From Tissierellia bacterium (GTDB lineage Bacteria; Bacillota; Clostridia; Tissierellales; Tepidimicrobiaceae), in assembly GCA_012728725.1 (NCBI GenBank), contig JAAYEM010000030.1:1-56225 (forward strand): a stretch of DNA of 56,225 bases, read 5' to 3'. Below, piece after piece: positions 24,728 through 34,083 of this stretch (within the stretch, counting starts at the first letter, position 1; each line of letters starts with the position of its first letter). The notes beneath the pieces were generated by a model. That model saw nothing but the letters and a program-made list of their open reading frames with translations. It was not told the DNA's origin and did no database searches. A program made the position numbers and the translations under genes.

Positions 24728-26410
24728 ATGAAAAGGACTAGTTCAAGATTAGGAGAGCTATTGCTCTATACTAATAAGATTACAGAAGAGCAACTGAATA
24801 GTGCCCTGGAGGAGCAGAAGGGGACAAACAAAAAAATAGGTGAAATTTTAACTGATAAAGGTTATGTCTCTGAAAAAGATATTGTTGAGGTTTTAGAGTT
24901 CCAATTAGGAATTCCCCATGTAGATTTGGATAAGTACACAATTAAACCAGATGTGGTTGCTCAAATTCCAGAAAATATTGCTAGGAGGTATGAATTAATA
25001 GCCATAGATATTCAAAATAATTTTCTTATAGTAGCCATGGCCGATCCTCTGAATATATATGCAATAGACGATGTAAGGATGTTTACAAAATATGAGATAC
25101 AGCCTGTTATAGCCACTAGGGAGAGTATTTTAAACAATATAGATAGGTATTATAGAAAAGAAAGTACAGAGAAGATGATAGAAGAGTTTACAAAACATTA
25201 TGGGGCTAACGAAGTATCCGATATAGAGGATGTGGAATTATCAGAGGTAAGCAGTGCACCTATAGTTAGATTGATAAATTCCATAATTGAAGAAGCTGTT
25301 GATATGAGGGCAAGTGATATACATATTGAACCCTATGTAGATGATATACGAATTAGATTTAGGATAGATGGGGATCTCCATGAAATTACTAGGTTGTTAA
25401 AGAGTAGCCACTCTGCCATAGTAACCAGGATTAAGATAATGGGTAGGATGAATATTGCAGAGAAGAGGATTCCCCAGGATGGCAGGGTTGAAACCAAGAT
25501 AAATGATAAAGAGATAGATATGCGTATTTCAACAATTCCTACCGTTTACGGAGAGAAGATAGTTTTAAGGCTTTTAGATAGAAGTAATTTCAAATTTTCA
25601 AAGGCTGAATTAGGATTTACTAAGGAAAACATGGAGCTATTTGACAAAATATTTAATCAACCCTATGGGATGATTCTAGTAACTGGGCCAACTGGTAGTG
25701 GTAAAACTACCACTTTATATGCCCTCCTTAAGGAATTAAATAGGATGGAGAAAAACATCATTACAATAGAGGATCCAGTAGAGTATAGATTAGAGGGGAT
25801 AAATCAAGTCCAAGTAAATCCTAAGGCAGGTCTGACCTTTGCCAGTGGATTAAGAGCTATTTTAAGACAGGATCCAGATATTATAATGGTAGGAGAGATA
25901 AGGGACTCGGAAACAGCAGAGATAGCCGTAAGGGCAGCTATTACAGGGCATTTAGTTCTTTCTACCCTTCATACCAATGACAGCCCTTCTGCCATAATAA
26001 GGTTAATAGACATGGGTGTAGAGCCCTATATGGTGTCTTCGGCTGTAATAGGAATAATCTCCCAAAGGCTGGTTAAGGAACTATGTCCTAATTGTAAGCA
26101 AGCCTATCTGGCTAGCTATTCAGAGAAAACTTTATTCGGATTAGACCCTGATGAACCTATTACCCTCTATAAGCCCAGAGGCTGTAATCTATGTAATAAA
26201 GGGTACAAGGGAAGAAAGGCTGTCCATGAAGTAATGGCAGTGGATGAGGGGTTAAGAAGGCTTATAAATAAGGAAGCCAATATAGATAGGTTGCGTGCTA
26301 GTGCTATTAAAGCAGGGATGACAAGCCTATTGGATAATGCAATTCAGTTAGCCCTAAAAGGAGAAACCACTGTGGAAGAAGTTTTAAAAGCAGGTTATAC
26401 ATTGGGTTAG
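24728..26410 (+). CDS. pilB: Type IV pilus assembly ATPase PilB
   Basis: A 560-residue GspE/PilB ATPase powering pilus extension. The N-terminal MshEN-type domain (about 1-150: LGELLLYTNKITEEQL, LGIPHVDLDKY) binds c-di-GMP in some homologues. The motor has Walker A GPTGSGKT (320-327), Walker B IIMVGEIRD (about 387-395), His box HLVLSTLHTND, and a zinc clamp CPNCKQ...CNLCNKGYKG near 453-489. It is first of the pilus gene run, 10 bases before pilT. Confidence 0.96.
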   Translation: MKRTSSRLGELLLYTNKITEEQLNSALEEQKGTNKKIGEILTDKGYVSEKDIVEVLEFQLGIPHVDLDKYTIKPDVVAQIPENIARRYELIAIDIQNNFLIVAMADPLNIYAIDDVRMFTKYEIQPVIATRESILNNIDRYYRKESTEKMIEEFTKHYGANEVSDIEDVELSEVSSAPIVRLINSIIEEAVDMRASDIHIEPYVDDIRIRFRIDGDLHEITRLLKSSHSAIVTRIKIMGRMNIAEKRIPQDGRVETKINDKEIDMRISTIPTVYGEKIVLRLLDRSNFKFSKAELGFTKENMELFDKIFNQPYGMILVTGPTGSGKTTTLYALLKELNRMEKNIITIEDPVEYRLEGINQVQVNPKAGLTFASGLRAILRQDPDIIMVGEIRDSETAEIAVRAAITGHLVLSTLHTNDSPSAIIRLIDMGVEPYMVSSAVIGIISQRLVKELCPNCKQAYLASYSEKTLFGLDPDEPITLYKPRGCNLCNKGYKGRKAVHEVMAVDEGLRRLINKEANIDRLRASAIKAGMTSLLDNAIQLALKGETTVEEVLKAGYTLG

Positions 26411-26420
26411 GAGGATTGAA

Positions 26421-27473
26421 GTGGATTTATTAGAATTGATTAAATATGCTACCCACAATAAGGCGTCGGATATACATATTACTGTGGGTATTCCCCCAGT
26501 TTTAAGAATAGATGGTTCACTGGTAAATTTTGGGGATTATATTTTAAGACCGGAGGATACCAAAGAATTGATTAAGCAAGTATTAGATGAAAGGCAAATG
26601 GCCCAGTTGGAGATGGATGGTGAAATAGATATATCCTTTTCAAGTCCAGGTGTTGGTCGTTTTCGTGTAAATGTATATAAGCAGAGGGGTAGCTTCGCCA
26701 TGGCCATTAGGATAATTCCCCTAAGGATCCCCACTATTGAAGAGCTGGGCCTACCTGCAGTAATTAAGGATATAGCAAGGCTACCTAGGGGCTTAATATT
26801 AGTAACAGGACCCACTGGCAGCGGGAAATCCACTACTTTAGCTGCTATGGTCAATCTGATAAACCAAGAGAGGAAATGCCATATATTAACTTTGGAGGAT
26901 CCTATAGAATATTTACATAAACATAATAAGAGTATAGTAAATCAAAGGGAGGTTGGCTCCGATACCAATAGTTTTTCCAATGCCTTAAGAGCTGCATTGA
27001 GGCAGGACCCAGATGTAATCCTAGTAGGAGAGATGAGGGATCTGGATACCATAAGTATAGCCCTTACAGCTGCTGAAACTGGCCATTTAGTATTGTCAAC
27101 CCTACATACAATAGGTGCAGCTAAGACCATAGATAGGATAATAGATGTTTTTCCTCCCCATCAACAACAGCAGATTAGGATTCAATTTTCCTCAGTAATC
27201 CAAGCCATTATATCTCAACAACTACTCCCTAAGGCCAATGGACGGGGAAGGGTGGCAGCCTTTGAAGTAATGATAGCCAATCCTGCTATTAGAAATTTAA
27301 TAAGGGAAGAAAAAATCCATCAAATAGATACTATTATCCAGACAAGTAAAAAACTGGGGATGCAGACCATGGATAATTCCCTATTGGAATTATATAATAA
27401 GGGCTTAATATCAAGGGAAACCCTATTGAATCAAGCTGTTAATTTAGACTATATCAAAAGGTATATTCTATAA
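26421..27473 (+). CDS. pilT: Pilus retraction ATPase PilT
   Basis: A 350-residue PilT ATPase for retraction: Walker A GPTGSGKS (130-137), Walker B VILVGEMRD (199-207) and the PilT-type AIRIIP and LSTLHTIGAAKTIDRIID motifs; the conserved C-terminal AIRNLIREEK is present. GTG start with AGGAGG upstream. PilT implies retractile pili (twitching, DNA uptake), not simple secretion pseudopili. Confidence 0.95.
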   Translation: MDLLELIKYATHNKASDIHITVGIPPVLRIDGSLVNFGDYILRPEDTKELIKQVLDERQMAQLEMDGEIDISFSSPGVGRFRVNVYKQRGSFAMAIRIIPLRIPTIEELGLPAVIKDIARLPRGLILVTGPTGSGKSTTLAAMVNLINQERKCHILTLEDPIEYLHKHNKSIVNQREVGSDTNSFSNALRAALRQDPDVILVGEMRDLDTISIALTAAETGHLVLSTLHTIGAAKTIDRIIDVFPPHQQQQIRIQFSSVIQAIISQQLLPKANGRGRVAAFEVMIANPAIRNLIREEKIHQIDTIIQTSKKLGMQTMDNSLLELYNKGLISRETLLNQAVNLDYIKRYIL

Positions 27474-27487
27474 TATGGGGTGATTTT

Positions 27488-28696
27488 GTGGCCATATACA
27501 AGTATAAGGCTATTTCAGAAAGGGGACAAGTATTGGAAGGATACCAGGAGGCCCAGTCGGAAGCAGAAGTGATTACAATATTAAAGAGTAATAATTATTA
27601 TCCAATAGTTATAGAGGAAGATAGGGGTAGCCATCTAAGGGAGGAATTGATTAGTAAAAGGATTACTAAAAAAGATTTGGCGGTATTTTGCAGGCAATTT
27701 TATACTATGTTGAATGCAGGCATTAGTATAATAAATAGTCTAGATATTTTAGAAAGGCAGACGGAAAACAGGACCATAAAAAGGGCTATATCAATTGTTT
27801 TAGAGGATGTGCAAAAAGGCTTCACCTTATCGGAGGGGATGAAAAAGCATGGCAAGGTATTTCCTCCCCTATTGGTAAATATGGTGGAAGCAGGGGAGGT
27901 AAGCGGTAATCTTGATGTATTGATGGAAAGGATGGCAATCCATTATGAAAAGGAGAATAAGATTGAGAACAAAATAAAAAACGCCCTTATATATCCAGTA
28001 GTACTCAGTATAGTTGCTTTAGGAGTTGTAATATTTTTGCTTACAGTAGTTATGCCTACTTTTATATCCATGTTTCAAACTAGTGGCTTAATACTACCTA
28101 CCCCTACTAGGATACTATTAACTATTAGCGATTGGTTAACTTTGTATTGGTATATATTTATTGGAATTATTTTACTATTTATAGTGGCATTAACCTTTAT
28201 AGGAAAAACTGAAAATGGAAGGCTTTTTTATGACACCCTTAAAATAAGGATTCCAGGAATAAGGAATATGAATATAAAGATAATTACTTCCAGATTTACC
28301 AGAACCCTTTCTACTTTATTGTCCAGCGGTATACCCTTATTACAAGCCTTGGATGTGGTAGGCAGGGTAGTAGGAAATAAGCTGGTGGAAAATCAGATTA
28401 AAAAGGCAGGGGAGGATATAAAAAAGGGGGTACCCATGTCCAGGACCATAAAGGATATGAATCTATTCCCCCCCATGGTAGATTCTATGATAAGGATAGG
28501 GGAGGAATCAGGAGCCCTAGATGATATCCTCTACAAAACTGCAGATTTCTATGATGAAGAAGTGGAAGCCTCCATGGAAAAGATAACCACCATGCTGGAA
28601 CCAGTATTGATAGTAATAATGGCATTAGTAATTGGATTTATAGTAATAGCTATGGCACTACCTATGTTTGATATGGTAGGCAATATAGAAATGTAG
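27488..28696 (+). CDS. pilC: Type IV pilus inner-membrane platform protein PilC
   Basis: A 402-residue T2SSF-family protein with two homologous cytoplasmic domains (KKDLAVFCRQFYTMLNAGI and TSRFTRTLSTLLSSGIPLLQ) and three membrane helices, the last near 375-395. It couples PilB/PilT to pilin movement. GTG start, 14 bases after pilT. Full length for the family. Confidence 0.94.
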   Translation: MAIYKYKAISERGQVLEGYQEAQSEAEVITILKSNNYYPIVIEEDRGSHLREELISKRITKKDLAVFCRQFYTMLNAGISIINSLDILERQTENRTIKRAISIVLEDVQKGFTLSEGMKKHGKVFPPLLVNMVEAGEVSGNLDVLMERMAIHYEKENKIENKIKNALIYPVVLSIVALGVVIFLLTVVMPTFISMFQTSGLILPTPTRILLTISDWLTLYWYIFIGIILLFIVALTFIGKTENGRLFYDTLKIRIPGIRNMNIKIITSRFTRTLSTLLSSGIPLLQALDVVGRVVGNKLVENQIKKAGEDIKKGVPMSRTIKDMNLFPPMVDSMIRIGEESGALDDILYKTADFYDEEVEASMEKITTMLEPVLIVIMALVIGFIVIAMALPMFDMVGNIEM

Positions 28697-28875
28697 GTTA
28701 CTTTGGGAAAATTGTGAATTGTTTAATGGAGCATAAATTATAATGCGGGAAAGCCCATTAGGCTTAAATATCAAAAAATAGATTATCAAATTTTAATAGG
28801 GGGGAGGGATTATATAGGGATTAAATAGGAGGAATAATCTATAAATTTTTAAATAAATATAAAGGGGGAGATAAG

Positions 28876-29310
28876 ATGTTTAATTGGATGTCAAAGAAAA
28901 TAAAAAAGAATAATAAGGGATTTACTTTGGTGGAGTTGGTAGTTGTAATTGCCATATTGGGAATATTAGCTGCTATTGCAGTGCCAAGATTTACAGGCTC
29001 TAGAAAAAATGCCGCTGTTGCTGCCCATAATGCTAATGTAAGGACCCTTGAAAGTGCAGCCAATATGTATTTAGTGGATGGTGGAGAAGATACTACTTGG
29101 AATAAAGAATCTGTTAGTTGGAAAGATTACCTACAAGAATGGCCGGATATACCTGATTTGGTAAAAAATGATTTGAATATAACTAATGGTAACTATACTG
29201 TAGAATATACAGAATATACTGTAAAAATTGAAGATGGTGAAATAACTGTAAAACCATGGTATGTGGAATTAAAAAATGGAAAGATAGAAGAAAAAGTAGA
29301 AAAAAATTAA
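28876..29310 (+). CDS. pilA: Major type IV pilin PilA
   Basis: A 144-residue prepilin: a 15-residue leader ending KKNNKG, cut before F16, then FTLVELVVVIAILGILAAIA with the conserved Glu5 (E20). The body after the helix is short and acidic (KIEDGEITVKPWYVELKNGK). It is preceded by a 179-base gap and followed by a hairpin, as expected for separate high-level expression. Strong GGGGGAG ribosome site. Only this prepilin stands apart, so it is most likely the major subunit. Confidence 0.9.
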   Translation: MFNWMSKKIKKNNKGFTLVELVVVIAILGILAAIAVPRFTGSRKNAAVAAHNANVRTLESAANMYLVDGGEDTTWNKESVSWKDYLQEWPDIPDLVKNDLNITNGNYTVEYTEYTVKIEDGEITVKPWYVELKNGKIEEKVEKN

Positions 29311-29358
29311 CAGGAATAACAGGGCAGCAATAGAGATGATTTACTTAATAAGCATCTG

Positions 29359-29385
29359 ATTCTATTTTGAATATAAAAACAGAAT
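29359..29385 (+). terminator. Hairpin downstream of pilA
   Basis: ATTCTATTTT (29359-29368) pairs with AAAACAGAAT (29376-29385), one mismatch, 7-base loop. It lacks a T tract; it may stabilise the pilA transcript 3' end or allow partial read-through into pilD. Confidence 0.4.
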
Positions 29386-29411
29386 AGTATATATTACAAA
29401 GGAGGCCTTCA

Positions 29412-30170
29412 ATGGCTATAATAATATTCCTACTAGGAATCACAATAGGTTCATTTTTAAATGTGTGCATTTATAGAATACCAAAGGGGGAAAGCCTAGT
29501 CTTTCCCAGTTCCCATTGTATAAAATGCAATACTCCTTTAAAATGGTACAATCTTATTCCCATAATAAGCTTTATATTACAAAAGGGCAGATGTAGATAC
29601 TGTAGGGAGGCTATCTCCCTCCAGTATCCAGTGCTGGAATTGTTAACTGGCATTATACTTACCATACTGTACTTCAATATTGGAATCAATATAGATTTCA
29701 TATACTATTTGTTCCTATTTAGTTTATTGATCATAATTACCTTTATCGATATAAAACATCAAATAATTCCCGATGGATTGATTTTATCAATCCTAATAGG
29801 GACAATTCTGTATAAAAGCATCCAATACCTATTATTTGATGTTCCCATCAATTTATTAAATGGACTAATAGGATTTATTATAAGCAGCCTCTTCTTCCTA
29901 ATCATAATAATAGTATCTAAAGGGGGAATGGGGGGAGGAGATTTAAAGTTAATTGGAGTGTTTGGTTTTATTCTGGGATTTCCTGAAATTATTTTAAATA
30001 TATTTTTATCCTTTATAATAGGTGGAATGGTTTCCATATTATTATTGGCTTTTAAAATTAAGGGCAGGAAGGATCCCATACCCTTTGGACCATTTATAAT
30101 ATTGGGATTTATTGTTACCCTCTTTTGGGGAACTTGTATTATTAGCTGGTATATTAATAGCTTATTTTAA
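29412..30170 (+). CDS. pilD: Prepilin peptidase PilD
   Basis: A 252-residue membrane aspartic protease that cleaves and N-methylates prepilins. C36, C39, C61 and C64 form the zinc-binding cytoplasmic loop of bifunctional enzymes. Catalytic aspartates are D113 in FIDIKHQIIPD and D177 in GGGDLKL. About seven to eight helices. Its substrates (pilA plus seven prepilin-like genes) flank it. Confidence 0.95.
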   Translation: MAIIIFLLGITIGSFLNVCIYRIPKGESLVFPSSHCIKCNTPLKWYNLIPIISFILQKGRCRYCREAISLQYPVLELLTGIILTILYFNIGINIDFIYYLFLFSLLIIITFIDIKHQIIPDGLILSILIGTILYKSIQYLLFDVPINLLNGLIGFIISSLFFLIIIIVSKGGMGGGDLKLIGVFGFILGFPEIILNIFLSFIIGGMVSILLLAFKIKGRKDPIPFGPFIILGFIVTLFWGTCIISWYINSLF

Positions 30171-30212
30171 AAGGTTAATTTATTATATATTTAAGTAAAG
30201 GGATGGAAGATT

Positions 30213-31463
30213 ATGAAGGGCTACCACAATAAAGGTTTTATAATGATTACCACATCTTTAATATTGGTAGTTTTGTTGGTATTGTCAGCTTTTGTTCTTA
30301 CCTTCATGCTTAATGAAAGGCATCAATCAATACAAGAGGAAAATAAAATGGCAGCCTATTATATAGCTAGGGCCGGGGCAGAGGCTACTGAAAAGGCTAT
30401 ATTCAATATGGCTGATGGGGAAATAGAAAAACTTATGGAAAAATTAAACAAATCCCCTAAACCTTTAAAGGTTAATTTAGACAATCTAGATTTTGAAAAT
30501 GGTGACTTAGAAGTTGAATTGGAGAAGGTCGAAAGTAGTGATAATATAAGGATAGTATCGAAAGGAAGGGCTTTTCTAGGTAAGGATAAAAAGGGCAATG
30601 ATTCATATGTAGAAGATATAGTAAGGAAGGTAATTGTAGGGGAGAGGGTTGCTGATAAAATAGAATTGAATTATGCCATATTTGCTGCTAGCAAACTGAT
30701 AATTAGTGGCAATCCAAATGTAGAAGGGGATATAGGTATAGGAAAGAATGGTGAGAAGGTGATATCTGGAAAAATTAATTTAAAAAATGGAAGAATCCGT
30801 GAAGGTATTGAAGTAGCTTATCCTTTAATGGATTTTCCTGATATACCATCTGTAGATAAAGTGGATGGGAGTGCTAGTGTTAAATCCATAGGAGAAAGTG
30901 TTGAATTTAGCCAGGGATTGGTTACTTTCGATAATGTGGAAATAGATACAATAAAAGGGGATATAGATATTATTGTTAATAGCATAAGCTTTAACAAGGA
31001 TTTGATCATAAAAGGTTCTGGCAAGGTTAGATTATTTGTAAAGAATCAGATCTATTTCAATGATAATAGTAGTAAGATTAATAAAAATGGAGATCCCAAT
31101 AAACTTGAAATATATTATTATGGTAAAGGAATAAATATTTCTACCAATTGTGATATTAGGGCCAATATATTTTTAAAAGATGCTGGGGTTAATATAAGCG
31201 GCAATACTATAACAGGGAGTGTATTTTGTAATGGAGTAAATTCTATGAATATATCTGGAAATGTAAATAATGGTTTTATATATGCTCCCAGATCCCAAAT
31301 AAATATAAGTGGTAATGGTAAATTTTCCAATGGTATAGTTGGAAATGAAATAATTATTAGCGGTCAGTGTGACATTACATTTAGAAAAATGGAATTGCCT
31401 ACAGATTTGTTTGAACCAAATTATTCCGATAAAATTAAAATTATATCTAGTTATTTTGAATAG
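30213..31463 (+). CDS. GspK/PilX-like minor pilin with beta-solenoid domain (set 1)
   Basis: A 416-residue protein with a prepilin-like leader HNKG then FIMITTSLILVVLLVLSAF, lacking Glu5 as in GspK/PilX. ENKMAAYYIARAGAEAT is typical of the PilX N-terminal region. Residues about 160-400 carry recurring ISGN-type turns (ISGNPN, ISGKIN, ISTNCD, ISGNTI, ISGNVN, ISGNGK, ISGQCD), the pattern of a beta-solenoid (DUF7305/bactofilin-like). It may cap the pilus tip; the specific partner is unknown. Confidence 0.72.
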   Translation: MKGYHNKGFIMITTSLILVVLLVLSAFVLTFMLNERHQSIQEENKMAAYYIARAGAEATEKAIFNMADGEIEKLMEKLNKSPKPLKVNLDNLDFENGDLEVELEKVESSDNIRIVSKGRAFLGKDKKGNDSYVEDIVRKVIVGERVADKIELNYAIFAASKLIISGNPNVEGDIGIGKNGEKVISGKINLKNGRIREGIEVAYPLMDFPDIPSVDKVDGSASVKSIGESVEFSQGLVTFDNVEIDTIKGDIDIIVNSISFNKDLIIKGSGKVRLFVKNQIYFNDNSSKINKNGDPNKLEIYYYGKGINISTNCDIRANIFLKDAGVNISGNTITGSVFCNGVNSMNISGNVNNGFIYAPRSQINISGNGKFSNGIVGNEIIISGQCDITFRKMELPTDLFEPNYSDKIKIISSYFE

Positions 31464-31473
31464 GATGATAAAT

Positions 31474-31839
31474 ATGGATAATAGAGGCTTAACTTTAATA
31501 GAGGTTATATTAGCCATAGTTATTATTTCCCTTATAGCTATGGTTTCATTGACAATATTTAATATGGGTTTGAATACTGTAACCCTTTCTGGAGAAAGGA
31601 CCTTGGATATATACAAACTTCAGGAAAAGGTGGATGGAATAATTAACGATCCTAGCAATATTGGGGAAGATGATACTGTTTCAGTAGAGGAAAGGATAGG
31701 GGAGATTGAAGTTACCATTGATGGAGTTATAGAAAAACAAAAAGTGAGTGGGAAATTTATTGCTGTAGAGATAAAAAATGCAAAAAGGGACAACCCTATT
31801 AGACTAATAACCTTTATACCATTTGGCAAGGAAGATTAA
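31474..31839 (+). CDS. GspI/PilV-like minor prepilin (set 1)
   Basis: A 121-residue prepilin: MDNRG, cleaved before LTLIEVILAIVIISLIAM with Glu5 present. Start ATG at 31474 is 8 bases after AGGA; an in-frame ATG at 31465 has none. The short body fits the I-type minor pseudopilin. It follows the K-like gene by 10 bases and is one base from the next prepilin. Confidence 0.78.
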   Translation: MDNRGLTLIEVILAIVIISLIAMVSLTIFNMGLNTVTLSGERTLDIYKLQEKVDGIINDPSNIGEDDTVSVEERIGEIEVTIDGVIEKQKVSGKFIAVEIKNAKRDNPIRLITFIPFGKED

Positions 31840-31840
31840 T

Positions 31841-32374
31841 ATGAAAAATAGAAACAATTTATATAGATTAAATACCAAGGGTATTACATTGGTGGAATTA
31901 ATGCTTATATTGGGGATACTGGCTATTATATTGCAAACCATGTTTTTGATTTTTTCCCTGGGTAATAAAGCTTTTAATGTAAGTAAAGATAAGGGCATTA
32001 TACAAAAAGAGGTAAGGACTGCGGCAGGCCTTATTGTAAAGGAGATCAAAAATGCCAAGGAGTTAAGTAAGGAGAAATTTATGGGTGAGGATAGCTTTTT
32101 CATCCTTTCATTGGAAAAAAAGGATGGCCACAACGCCCTTTGTAGGACTTCCTATTTATCTAAAGAGCAATATGAGAAGTTTTATATTGGACAAGCTATT
32201 ACTGAGCTGTTATTCTTACCCCTGGAAGGGGATAATATGATTCAGGTAAAAATTAAGGCTGAAGAAAAGGGGCAGGAATATGAATTAAGTTTTCAAATAT
32301 TACTAGAAAATATAGAATATGTGGATATACCTGAAAGGGGTATATCCAAAATATTCTATACCAAATACCAATAA
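31841..32374 (+). CDS. GspJ/PilW-like minor prepilin (set 1)
   Basis: A 177-residue prepilin: leader ending LNTKG before ITLVELMLILGILAIIL, Glu5 present. I use the ATG at 31841, after AAGGAAG, not the upstream TTG. Length and place after the I-like gene suggest a J/PilW-type tip protein. Closely followed by pilM (45 bases). Confidence 0.75.
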   Translation: MKNRNNLYRLNTKGITLVELMLILGILAIILQTMFLIFSLGNKAFNVSKDKGIIQKEVRTAAGLIVKEIKNAKELSKEKFMGEDSFFILSLEKKDGHNALCRTSYLSKEQYEKFYIGQAITELLFLPLEGDNMIQVKIKAEEKGQEYELSFQILLENIEYVDIPERGISKIFYTKYQ

Positions 32375-32419
32375 AGCATAAATTTTTCCATAATTCACCA
32401 AACAGGAGGTTGATAGGCC

Positions 32420-33487
32420 TTGAATCTACCATCTTTTTTAAGAAGAAAAATCCTTTCAATAGACTTAGGAGCATATGAAATAAAGGTTGTAGAAGGAAAG
32501 GAAACCAATAAGGGTATTATAGTGTATAAGCACTTTGCCATACCTACACCCAGAGGAGCCTATGATGATGGGCTAATAGTGGACAAGGAATTACTCCATT
32601 ATGTAATAGATGAGGAGTTTAAAAAGAAGGGAATAAGAACTAAAGATGCCTATTTGACCATAAACAGTTCTCATATAATTACCAGGGAGATTATAATTCC
32701 AAAGGTGGAAGAGGACCAAATTGATGGGCTTATTAAATATCAGTTAGAAGACTATATTCCCATGAATCAAGAAAATTATATAGTCCAGTTTAAAAAAATA
32801 GGCTCCATATATGAAGAGGGAGTGGAAAAACTTAATATATTACTTATTGCCATTCCAAAAGAAATGGTAGAAGGCCATTATAAACTATTGAAGGATTTGG
32901 ACTTAAACCCTCTGGTATTGGACTATCAGCCTAATTCTATTGCCAAACTTATCAAGTATAATCAACTGATAAATGAAAACTATCCTACTGAGGATTTAAT
33001 ATTTTCTGCCATCGATATTGGTTATGATACTACTAAAATATCCATAATAAAAAATGGCCTAATACTGGTAAGCAGGACTATTGAAATAGGCGGAAAATAC
33101 ATAGATCAAAATATTTTAAATTTTTTTGAACTGGATCAATTGCAATTGGAAGAAAAGAAAAGGGAGATAGGAAACATAAATAGATTAGAGGACAATGATT
33201 CAGATGAGGATGGAATTAAAAGGATTATCCTAAATTCCTTCCAATCCTTAAGTGAAAGGATAGAGGTGGTATTTAGATATTTTTTAACCAGGGAGATAGG
33301 TAATGAGATAAATATAATTCTATTATGTGGGGGAAATGCAAATTATGATGGGATAGATAGTTTTTTCTCCAATTATTTTAATATACCCTCAATAAAATTG
33401 GAATCCTTTAATAATGTAGTTTTTGATGGAGAATTGGCTAGATACATTCACCCAATAGGTTCAATTATAAGGATGGCAGAGGTGTAA
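32420..33487 (+). CDS. pilM: Type IV pilus actin-like assembly protein PilM
   Basis: A 355-residue actin/FtsA-fold protein: ILSIDLGAYEIKVVEG (phosphate 1), SAIDIGYDTTKISII (phosphate 2), ILLCGGNANYDG (adenosine site). PilM binds the cytoplasmic tail of PilN and links to the motors. TTG start with AGGAGG 10 bases upstream. Two bases before pilN. Confidence 0.92.
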   Translation: MNLPSFLRRKILSIDLGAYEIKVVEGKETNKGIIVYKHFAIPTPRGAYDDGLIVDKELLHYVIDEEFKKKGIRTKDAYLTINSSHIITREIIIPKVEEDQIDGLIKYQLEDYIPMNQENYIVQFKKIGSIYEEGVEKLNILLIAIPKEMVEGHYKLLKDLDLNPLVLDYQPNSIAKLIKYNQLINENYPTEDLIFSAIDIGYDTTKISIIKNGLILVSRTIEIGGKYIDQNILNFFELDQLQLEEKKREIGNINRLEDNDSDEDGIKRIILNSFQSLSERIEVVFRYFLTREIGNEINIILLCGGNANYDGIDSFFSNYFNIPSIKLESFNNVVFDGELARYIHPIGSIIRMAEV

Positions 33488-33489
33488 AG

Positions 33490-34083
33490 ATGAAGGACTT
33501 AAATTTTTTTGAATCTTATTTGGATAAAAGGGAGTTTAGCATAAATAAGGAGTTTATCTATTATACCCTATCTATTTTACTTATACTATCTATTTTGATT
33601 TATTCCATATATAATCAGATTAAAATTAGGATTATTTCAAAGGATATATATAGATTAAGGGTAACTGTGGAGGATGAAAGGACAAATAAAAAGGTGGATC
33701 AAGTATCCAATAAGAAGGAAGAACTAGATGAATTGAAGGATTTTGTAGAAAAAATAAAACTATTAGATAATACCCTTGAGGAAGAAAGTGTTATAGATAA
33801 TAGATTGCTGGAAGCTATCCAATACAGTTTGCCTAATGAAATTTTCCTTACATCGATTAGCATATATACGGAATATATAGAAATAATTGGAGTGGCAGAG
33901 GATAAATGGTCTATAGCAGACTTGGTGGGCAATTTAGGGAGAATTGAAGAATTTAAAGAGGTATTTATATCTAATATATCCAAAGGGGACATTTACTATA
34001 GTTTTGTTATCAATATAGGCCTAAAGGATGTGAATATGGATGGAGTTAATGGAGAAGATGAGGTTTATGAGGAAACTGACTAG
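33490..34083 (+). CDS. pilN: Type IV pilus assembly protein PilN
   Basis: A 197-residue bitopic protein: a short cytoplasmic N-terminus LNFFESYLDK (PilM-binding; the Gram-negative motif is INLLP), helix 23-42, a coiled coil (45-95) and a ferredoxin-like extracellular domain (PNEIFLTSISIYTEYIEIIG). Its 3' end overlaps pilO by 44 bases, so the two are translationally linked. Confidence 0.85.
   Translation: MKDLNFFESYLDKREFSINKEFIYYTLSILLILSILIYSIYNQIKIRIISKDIYRLRVTVEDERTNKKVDQVSNKKEELDELKDFVEKIKLLDNTLEEESVIDNRLLEAIQYSLPNEIFLTSISIYTEYIEIIGVAEDKWSIADLVGNLGRIEEFKEVFISNISKGDIYYSFVINIGLKDVNMDGVNGEDEVYEETD

Noticed and set aside
28697-28875. Riboswitch or clear promoter before pilA
   Set aside because: TATAAT at 28739 has no -35 at proper spacing and no conserved riboswitch core was recognised; a small AAGCC/GGCTT stem is too weak.
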